Both the position numbers and the translations under genes were made by a program. Of a DNA stretch of 64,000 nt, positions 56,185-64,000 are shown piece by piece; position 1 is the first letter of the stretch, and each line of letters begins with the position of its first letter. This DNA is from Petrosia ficiformis (Eukaryota > Porifera > Demospongiae > Haplosclerida > Petrosiidae): NCBI GenBank assembly GCA_947044365.1, contig OX345636.1, positions 50,338,746-50,402,745 of the forward strand. The letters run 5' to 3'. Under the pieces are notes generated by a model, which saw only the letters and a list, made by a program, of their open reading frames with translations, was not told the origin of the DNA and ran no database searches.

Positions 56185-58584
56185 TATGCATTATTATGAT
56201 TATATAGTACAATGGATGGGAATTGTGTTTAATGAACCATAAAGGAATAAATGCCACTTCCATTGTGTGATTTAAACACTGAATGTGCAATACGATTCAG
56301 CAATAATTCTTTTGTAAACAGCAGTGAAATGAAAGAATGTAGAGATGTACGTACTACTACTATGGCACACCTATATGTATGGTATCAACCATAAAGGGGA
56401 TATCCAATTAAACTGCAGTTGTTGCAATTTACAATATATAAATTAGCAATTGATTTCATCAAAATTATTTGGGGGCTTTTTTGAAATTAGGTTTCATATA
56501 CTACATAAAGTCATTCTGTAAGATAATAAGTGTGCCTGGATAGTGATACATCCCACTTGCTTCACTACATTTTACACTCCTACGTTGTAATACTATTACT
56601 GAAAATTTTAGTGTCATAGTCTTCATTTGATTATGATATCAGAACTGTCCTGTCTCCATGAATCAGAATGATTGTTGAAACTAGTGTCATATATTTTGTG
56701 AAAGTATCATAGTCATTCAAACTAGTGGGACTGATAGTGACAACCACTTAAATGAAAACGATTACCTCAAGTTACCTGTTTGCACACAAGTCACAAGTAT
56801 TGGCAGAGATAGCCAGCACACAATCGTTTTAAGCTTCTTGATAATAAAAGTGTATTCTGCACTTTGCTGGAAATCTAGACAGTAGAGTGTATCTAGTGGT
56901 GGTGTACACAGGAGGAGCAGGGTGGGGGTAGGTAGGCCATGTACCAATAATGTCTGGCCAAAGGAATTGTATTATACTTGAAATTACTAAGTTATTAGAC
57001 TGACTTACCTAAAACAACATTATAATGAACATTATTTAGTAAATCAGCAACTAAAGGAAAAGCAAAAATTAAAATTTCATATCATTTGAAGTTAAAAAAA
57101 GGAAAATATTGATTTTTTGACGAAAAGAACCCTATCATATCAACAATTCATAGTGTCACAGAGTATGAAGGGACAAATTTGAGACAAAAATCTATCCCAC
57201 GAAATCTCTCTCTCTCACAATTGGAATGGTCCTTTTTCTGTAGGAGTTTCTGAAAACTTAGTAATCAATGTTTCTTTTTTCCATACACAATTTTGATGTC
57301 TACTTTAGAAAGTAAGCAAGCTCTTGTTTTTTTTTCTGTAGTGAGATAGGGGTCTGGGGCAGACTTGGCTCCACTCGTCCAGACAAATACTCTCCAAAAC
57401 GTTTTTGCTGCTCTACGTTTAGCCATGACAAAGACTTTAGTATGCTATACCAGTGATTGTTTCCTCCTGTAATCTAACTGGGCGGCTATAAGTTAATGTT
57501 GGAGGTCCAGAATTGGTGAATTACACTATATATGAATGCATAATTTGTACATGTCAGTCAGTCAGAGATACATGTACATAGTTCCAATAGCAGCCACTCT
57601 AAAGATTTAGCCAGCCAATCCTACCTTTTCACCTAGTGTTAACATGCTTTTTTAGGAACTGAAAAGCATAGAACTGAACTCATAATACACAGCCATTGTA
57701 TTAGATTTAAGGGTGTGGCTCCAGCCCTTCTCCGGACTACAGAGCCTTTTTGCAAAAGTTTACTGTTTTGAAAAGCTTTTTGAGACAAATATGTTAGTGA
57801 GATTCACTATCTAGAATGAATTCTAAAATCATTCTGTAGTATGGAGCTCCATGTTGTTACTAGATATCTCCCAAACTACTGTAGTATTACCTTGAAGTAT
57901 AATGTAGATAAAACGTCGGAAACTCTTATGCACAGACTCGCTTGTTATTAGCAAAGACATTTTGGAGTTGATACAATCTGACAACCCAGACTCTTTCAGA
58001 AAGAAGCAGATGGTCTGGGGACTAGTTGTGATGTAATAATTAAAATTTCACAATACACATGAGAGAACACATAAGTCATTGCAAAATATATTAATATTAA
58101 TTATTATATTCCTATCAAATAGAGTATTAAATAGAATGGCTGTAAGAGGAGTGATCACAGCAACAATAGAATCTTTCCTACCTAGCAAACTGTCAAAAGC
58201 AAATGGCAAACAAGCATGACAGTAATTTGACAAATCCAGTGGGAAGGATGGCAAATACATCTCTTCCCTTCAAAAAGCTTGTCTTTACTTTTTCAACTTT
58301 TGTGCCTGAATTCAATTTCTTGTATCCCAATCATTCTGCTATTCTCCTTCTAACTCATACCTGCCTTTATTCCACAATCAGTAATGTTGAAATTCTTGTG
58401 GTTGAACAAATTAATCTGATTGGTCTGCAATATTACTACAGAGTCCACAACTAGTGAATAGCTACGAGTGGATTATTCTTGTAAATCTTGATATTATTCT
58501 ATTCAAGATTTCTTAAACATTAAAAAAATTATTCTTTCAATTAACCTACGTATTATTCTCAAACATATTCTTCAATACTTTGAC
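56185..58584. other. Non-coding interval
   Basis: No supported gene, exon or clear repeat. AT-rich. Confidence 0.4.
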
Positions 58585-59766
58585 TTAATAATTATTATAC
58601 TGTAACAAAATTGACAATTGAACATAATCTTGAAGAGAATTATCTTGTTGTTCACCGAAGGTCGAGTTAAGCAACGAAAACACGCATTCGACAGATCCAC
58701 TAGATGGTTGAAGAAGCACTATTTTTCTTGCTACACTGGACCAATTCGGCAATACTTCAGAATTACTTTTCCACCATTCTGATGGAAATACAGTATTACT
58801 CACTCCTTCAACTCTTGCCATGTACATAGGTAACTTTGCAATTAACTGAGTCACCTCAGCTAACTTGGCAAGCCTTCTAGCTCTTATTGGAGAGAAGCAG
58901 CATCTGGTTTAATGAACTGAATTTGATGAGGTAAAAACAAGCGAGCTGCTTTAAAAACAGCTAGTAGCTGTTTGAAGTTGTCTGATAATTGCTGTTCACA
59001 CCCCACCAGTACACATTGCTTACCATAATCTATTAGTGGTTGGTGTACAGTAGTATTCCCACCTGATATCGATTGAGCAGTAGCATTTAAGTTGGCCAGT
59101 GATCAGTTTGAATTGCTGTAACAACTGTGTTAATCACTTTATAGGTCTTCAATGCCAAAGCCCCATCTCCCACCAAGTTGTAGCATGCTTTCACAAACCT
59201 TTCCCCACAATCAATAACAGCTGCTAGTTCAAGCTGAAGGGAAACTCTTTTTTGGACATCATCGAAGAAATGGAGAAGCTTGGATCTTGTGGCGGGACCC
59301 AGGTCTATATTGTTGTGAAGGAACCCTTCTACATCTCCAAAATAATCAAATATTTGCTTTCAGTTGAACTTCAAATTTATTCCATCTAGTGGAAGAGTAA
59401 CTAACCATGGCTTTAGCAGTCTGTGTACTCCACAGTAGCTCAGTCTTCAAGCTATGGGACAATAAAGATATCCATAAACTCTGAAAGGTTGGGTGTAACG
59501 AAGTGTGCACCAACACAACTCAACATGTGTGAAAAGCATGTAATGTCTACCAGTTCTGGGTACACAATTTTGACTGTACACATAGTTGAACCTTTCACAG
59601 AAGCACCATCTCTTACTACAGGAATGAGATTCGAAGGACCTATACTGAATGATTTTGAAAGTATGTTAATTATCTCTCTTGCTAGCTCGTCTCCACATAG
59701 GGACTTTGTCATTAGTTTTATCTGAACCAAATGCTGCTTTATATACCAGTCATCACCAACCAACAC
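58585..59766 (-). pseudogene. hAT transposase pseudogene (DUF659-type plus dimerisation domain)
   Basis: Minus strand. The first block has SIGPSNLIPVVRDGASVKGS, VKIVYPELVDITCFSHMLSC and TPNLSEFM. The frame shifts at about 59450 to SLKTELLWSTQTAKAM and YSSTRWNKFEVQ, then to VEGFLHNNIDLGPATRSKLL and VSLQLELAAVIDCGERFVKA, and after more breaks to the C-terminal block SVARKIVLLQPSSGSVECVF SLLNSTFG-type dimerisation (58585-58854). At least three frameshifts plus internal stops. Catalytic activity is lost. Confidence 0.85.
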
Positions 59767-59803
59767 CAGCGACAGAATTTCAGAGCTGGGATAAGAATGG
59801 TTG

Positions 59804-59870
59804 CTCGAAAGACCAGACTCCCTCCCCGCCGTCCGATCTCAAAAGGGGTGGAGTTTGGGTACGAGATTAA
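59804..59870. repeat. Short hairpin repeat CCAGACTCC, copy 1
   Basis: ACCAGACTCCCTCCCCGCCG ... GGGGTGGAGTTTGGG. The same unit occurs at 60337-60396. Imperfect stem AGACTCC/GGAGTYT. Confidence 0.65.
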
Positions 59871-60510
59871 GCTGAGTAAATGGTACGGTGTAATGAGAAA
59901 AATCATAGATGTGGTTAAACACTTCTAAGAATGTACAGGTATATTGTATTAAAGTAGTTTCTTGTTTCCTTTGTGCTGTATTTTCTCAATATATCTTGTT
60001 TTCTTCCTGCTGGCTTGAGAGCGTGTTCTATTACGCACCACGCCCATTAATTGACCGAGCCGGGCCCCCAGGAATGACTCTATCAGTGTTGCCAGATGGT
60101 GTGATCAAAATTGTGCTAGACAGTCATTCAAAAAATGCTAAATACCACACCCAATATGCTAAAACAATTGTTTTTGAAGAAATAGTAAGAAATTGTGTAA
60201 AATAGACTGTTTTAGAGGCTTACTACACACTGTACTAGTAACATACACACAATCCAAACACAACTGCAATCAACTGCAGTAGGCATGCGAGGATTATGCT
60301 GGAATAATTTTAGGTTTTACAAAAATGTTTGCTTGATAGACCAGACTCCTTCCCCGCCGTCCATTCTCAAAAAAGGGTGGAGTCTGGGGACGAGACTAAG
60401 CATCAGCTGTTTCTTGTTCTCGACACTCCTTAGCCTGCATCTTCATTTTTCCTTGTTCATGTTTTTTATGGCCTGTAGCTATCCCTATGATTGCTTTCCC
60501 ATTGGTTCGA

Positions 60511-60548
<38 letters not shown>

Positions 60549-60824
60549 TCCTGTGTCCACTTACGCGAGTATGCGTTGTATACGTAGTTAAGGAAGTAGA
60601 GTGACTCATCTTTTTTTAGCATTGTGTCTGAATTATGTCTATACCATTGATAATTGTATCATGCTGCAGTGATGATGTAACTATGATCAGTGTGATGTTC
60701 ATACAGAATCCAGCTGCAAACTAAACATGCATGACTGTCGACTGGCATTGACGGCAGAGCATAGTTAGTTACTTAGTTAGTTACTAAGCAACTCGGTAGT
60801 CAGTACTGCTGTAATTCTGTAAAC

Positions 60825-60920
60825 ATGGAAGACAAAAGTGGCTGTTTCAGTTATGAGTCTTCTGACTCAAGCACTGAAGAAATAACTAGTATGTTTGAGC
60901 CAGCATCTAAGAAACTAAAA
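60825..60920 (+). pseudogene. First exon of the deleted hAT gene
   Basis: ATG at 60825, 32 codons (MEDKSGCFSYESSDSSTEEI ... KKLK), donor GTATGT. Acceptor TTTGTAATGTAG at 60984 opens VSGSGKKSKGQVK before the frame is lost at the deletion junction near 61023. Confidence 0.5.
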
Positions 60921-61022
60921 GTATGTTTGCATCTACCTTTATTCCAACTCGTAACTTGATAAATTATGACTGTTTGTAATGTAGGTCTCAGGCTCTGGCA
61001 AAAAGAGTAAAGGTCAAGTTAA

Positions 61023-61145
61023 GATTCTAGTGCAGATGCTGAAAGGCTGTTCTCAGCTGTTGCACTCATCAAGAGCAAATCACGAAATCGTCTAAATACA
61101 GATACAGTCACTGCTCTTTTATTGGCAAAGGAGGGTGTGAAAGTC
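61023..61145 (+). pseudogene. hAT dimerisation fragment of the deleted hAT copy
   Basis: The frame reads DSSADAERLFSAVALIKSKS then RNRLNTDTVTALLLAKEGVK, the hAT C-terminal block. It is joined 38 bp after the splice acceptor and two bases out of frame, so the whole catalytic region has been deleted between them. Confidence 0.8.
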
Positions 61146-61386
61146 TTATCTCTACAGAAGATTGTACAAACTTCGCCCTCCACCTGAATTGATTGAACTA
61201 ATGAGCTCACAGAATCTATATAATCTTGATTAGTACTATTTCTTCAAAAACAATTGTTTTAGCATATTGGGTGTGGTATTTAGCAGCAGCCAGCAGGCCA
61301 GCAGGAAGCCAGCAGGAAGAAAACAAGATATATTGAGATGTTTTTTTCTCAATATATCTTGGCTGTATGTATGGTTTTTTTCCCCT

Positions 61387-61426
<40 letters not shown>

Positions 61427-61530
61427 TGATGGTGACATCATCCCTTTGATGTGGTTAGTCCTATATATTGTATACAGACCTTCCATTTGCACACTATGCA
61501 GGAGATGTCACCATCATACAATATATTGTA

Positions 61531-61684
61531 TATAGTATGCTAATAGGTCCTATATACTGAATATAGGACCCTCATTTTGTGTCCTTGGATGTGATATAGC
61601 CCTCGCAGGCTCGGGCTATATCACATCCTTGGACACAAAACTCAGGTCCTATATTTTGTATATAGGACCTATTAGCATACTATA
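61531..61684. repeat. GC-capped hairpin element (GATATAGCCC family)
   Basis: Arms TATAGTATGCTAATAGGTCC/GGACCTATTAGCATACTATA, GTGTCCTTGGATGTGATATA and its complement; cap CTCGCAGGCTCGGG. Arms are over 60 bp with few mismatches: the best preserved member. A (TA)n run (61693-61747) follows. Confidence 0.88.
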
Positions 61685-61686
61685 TA

Positions 61687-61692
<6 letters not shown>

Positions 61693-61747
<55 letters not shown>
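61693..61747 (+). repeat. (TA)n microsatellite between two hairpins
   Basis: About 27 TA units separating the hairpins at 61531-61684 and 61762-61908. Confidence 0.93.
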
Positions 61748-61748
<1 letters not shown>

Positions 61749-61761
61749 GTATATATGTAAT

Positions 61762-61908
61762 ATATATATACCATGGCTTCGCAGTGTATATCAACAATAT
61801 ACGACCAGAACTCCCGAGATATCAGCCGGAGGTGTAGCCAAGGGCTGATATCAAGGGAGTTCTGGTTGTATATTGTTGATATACACCAAGAAGCCATGGT
61901 ATATATAA
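61762..61908. repeat. GC-capped hairpin, GATATCAGC stem
   Basis: TATATATACCATGGCTTC, GTGTATATCAACAATATAC and CCAGAACTCCC pair with GGGAGTTCTGG, GTATATTGTTGATATACAC and GAAGCCATGGTATATATA. The cap on the minus strand is CTACACCTCCGG. The shortened copy is at 25597-25631. Confidence 0.85.
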
Positions 61909-62500
61909 TATATGCTAAAGTTAACAAAAACATTCATTGCCCAGACTCACTGACTAAGCCTTTTAGTCAACAGTCACGTTGTAGTATAGTATGGGAGAGT
62001 TGCAGATCATATTTAGACAGAGTGTTAAATTGTTTGAACTGCTTGCAATTGGGTTTCAAGTAACTTAGCTTGCGTTAACTCGATAGAGTAGTTCTAAGGT
62101 ACAGCAATTTCATTTACTAAATTGTCACACCCCTTACGAGCAATTTGATAATTGTTTTTACAACACAACTGATTTTATATTTTATGATATTCCTGTTAAA
62201 TACAAACCATTGTTGCACTGATAAACAATTATTATTGAATGATGTTACAACACAACTGAAAAAAAAAATTATAAATGAGATAAGTGATATTGTTGAAAGA
62301 TAACAAATGATCATTGAATTCAAACAATTGTTGAACTGATAAACAACCAAGTGATGATAAATAAAACTGAATGAGGTAAGAGTAATACAACTTGGGAAAT
62401 TGTCAGTATGGGTTACCATCACTCTTACACACTTCAGTGAAAAATCAAATCAAATTGCAATTGCTCAATTTCAAAACAAACAACATATATGGAGAAAAAG

Positions 62501-62824
62501 TATCCCTATGATTGGTTTGTTGTGTCATCATTCAGTACGGAATCATGGCTGACCTGAATACAGCCTATAATAGTTACGTTTTTGATTATCCACTCCTCTT
62601 ACTTTCTAAATGCAAATATTAGGAATATATTTCACTATTAGTTCCAGTTTCTATGTAAGCTACGAGCACAGATAATCTGTAAAGCTTGAGCACATGTTTA
62701 ATTACATGTCGTGCTGATTAATTGATCGAGCCCCACAGAACAACACAACTTCCTTGAAAACATATGATGTGTTTGTCACACAAACATATATCATTAAACC
62801 CCATAGAAAGCAATTATAGGGATG
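62501..62824 (+). mobile_element. CATCCC MITE, copy 4
   Basis: TATCCCTATGATTGGTTT at the left and AAAGCAATTATAGGGATG at the right. The interior CTATTAGTTCCAGTTTCTAT is shared with copies at 50040 and 53035. Confidence 0.8.
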
Positions 62825-63279
62825 TCCATAAAAACAACTAAGTGTGCAGAAGTGACTTGAAGGAAACCAAATGAAATTCTCCAGCAATATTTCCAATTAT
62901 ATGGTACTTGAAAGGTTACTAAAAACAAATAAGAACAAGCATAGTTATAGAATAATTTGATAAAGAAGCTCAGAGTAATTATTTAAATTTGAAGTATTTT
63001 ATTTTCTGAGATAAACATCTTAATTATTATTGTGAAGTAGCAACAGTTATTGGAGTGAAAAAAAAATTTCCTCCTAAGAAAATGTGACATATGACAGTAT
63101 ATTATACATCTACATGTATCCTCAGATTAACACACATTATATACCACCAGATCTAGATATATACATTGTCACAATTCCTTATAGATTTCCTTATAGGTAC
63201 AAAATAGGAAATTCCATTTTTTTGCTGTGCATTGTATATGACTGGATTTGCTTATATGATAAACTTTCAAAATTGAATT

Positions 63280-63440
63280 TTTTTGTGCTAATTGAATAGA
63301 CCATTCAATTAGCTCTAGAATGATATATGATATATCCCAATCAAGCAACAGACATAGCTACAATGAGGGATTAAACTTTTGTAGTCAGTCATGAATCCTT
63401 CATTTTGAGAAAAACCTTTGTTTTTAATTATTCAAAGTAA
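63280..63440 (+). repeat. Dispersed repeat, copy 2 of 2
   Basis: Partner of 37965-38130 (CAATTAGCTCTAGAATGATA, GGATTAAACTTTTGTAGTCA, GAGAAAAACC). Confidence 0.65.
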
Positions 63441-63676
63441 TGATTAACAATTTATTTAGCAGTGGCTAGCAAAGCACATGGAGAGATGTCTCCAAACCTC
63501 TCTGAAGGTATGAGTGGATAGGTAAGATGTTAATGAAGCTTTTTATGCAGGAAAACAGTGATCACCTGAGTAATCTATAACTGTCTATTTTCACTCATAT
63601 CTCAAAATTAATAATTATCCCATAAGCATAAATCCGGTCGCATATATTTAGAACTTTGATATTTTCCATTTCATAG

Positions 63677-63769
63677 GGTCAAGTGCACAACAAAAACATA
63701 TGCAGACTCTGACAAATATACCTGTACCAACTGAACCAGAGCCAGAAATTGATTATCATAATCCACAAG
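63677..63769 (+). CDS. Candidate exon, Pro/Glu-rich
   Basis: 93 nt, acceptor TTCCATTTCATAG, donor G|GTCTGT, phase 1 in and out. Peptide SSAQQKHMQTLTNIPVPTEP then EPEIDYHNPQ. No domain recognised. Could be a further exon of the gene carrying the micro-exons or the UBA exon, but the link is unproven. Confidence 0.45.
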
Positions 63770-64000
63770 GTCTGTAATAACAATGCATTATCATCAACAC
63801 TGTAATAATCGTAGTGATGATAATTACTGTAAACTAGGGCTGGGATGATTAATAATTAATTAACCCTTAGAGGACTGATGTCACATATATGTGACGTTTC
63901 ACTCCTACGTGGTTCGGAGTGCGTTACCAGCATTACGAAGCCCTCCAAATTCTTGTAATTGGTGTCAGGCACAAGCCCATAAAAATGACTAAAAAATTTG

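Larger units (their letters stand above)
59981..61338. mobile_element. Composite of nested inverted repeats around a deleted hAT copy
   Basis: The outer pair 59981-60016 / 61306-61338 matches over 33 bp (AAGCCAGCAGGAAGAAAACA when read on the right arm). The inner pair 60137-60187 / 61234-61284 is a perfect 51-bp inverted repeat beginning GCTAAATACCACACCCAATA. Inside lie a CCAGACTCC hairpin (60337), part of a reversed CATCCC MITE with a TA run (about 60470-60620) and the remains of a hAT gene. The left side carries about 120 bp between the two arms that the right side lacks, so something inserted there. Confidence 0.75.

Noticed and set aside
63879..63894. GTCACATATATGTGAC palindrome as a regulatory site
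   Set aside because: A 16-bp palindrome is expected occasionally in such AT-rich sequence and nothing around it supports a function.

Overview
This 64 kb window is AT-rich nuclear DNA from an animal. There are no operons or bacterial-type gene packing. Introns begin GT and end AG, host exons are tiny and kilobases apart, and most recognisable coding sequence comes from metazoan transposable elements (LINE, Ty3/gypsy, hAT, Crypton). Frequent ACATGTACATGT-type words, long (TA)n runs and many hairpin repeats fit an early-branching marine invertebrate. A demosponge is my best guess, but that rests on overall style, not on a diagnostic gene.

Layout. 1-1.05 kb: 3' end of a broken LINE. 2.3-6.5 kb: minus-strand gypsy element with integrase BEFORE reverse transcriptase (Gmr1-like order), a SCAN-like Gag, one in-frame stop and heat-shock-element motifs in its putative LTR. 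7-12.4 kb: dispersed and tandem repeats. 13-13.5 kb: C-terminal half of a Crypton-type tyrosine recombinase. 13.7-15 kb: hairpin elements and a frameshifted coiled-coil pseudogene. 15.4-16.9 kb: gypsy remnant. 17-18.4 kb: MITEs. 19.15-22.71 kb: gypsy element with two LTRs and a 5-bp target duplication, inserted in a dispersed repeat whose uninterrupted relative lies near 26.76 kb. 22.7-34.5 kb: long dispersed repeats interrupted by a Crypton N-terminal half, a small hAT element with 8-bp duplications, a fresh inverted duplication and a 1.16-kb element with long terminal inverted repeats and 9-bp duplications.

Host genes. The clearest is an intronless 485-codon reading frame at 35708-37165: N-terminal CxxC pair, about 370 residues of charged helix, and a C-terminal membrane segment. 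Just downstream is an exon resembling the start of a J-domain, followed by a chain of 37-89 nt candidate exons (38.9-52.3 kb) whose splice phases all agree and which include three similar exons. A UBA-like exon (56.05 kb) and another short exon (63.68 kb) may belong to this or a neighbouring gene. Between and around them lie two hAT pseudogenes, a deleted hAT copy and two gypsy fragments.

Most striking pattern: at least eight long hairpins with different AT-rich stems share a GC-rich cap close to CTACGCCCTCGGG (or its complement). Second: both gypsy LTRs carry the same 13-mer GAACCTTCCAGAA, a perfect three-unit heat-shock element, just upstream of a TATA box. All calls are by eye; no searches or alignments were run.
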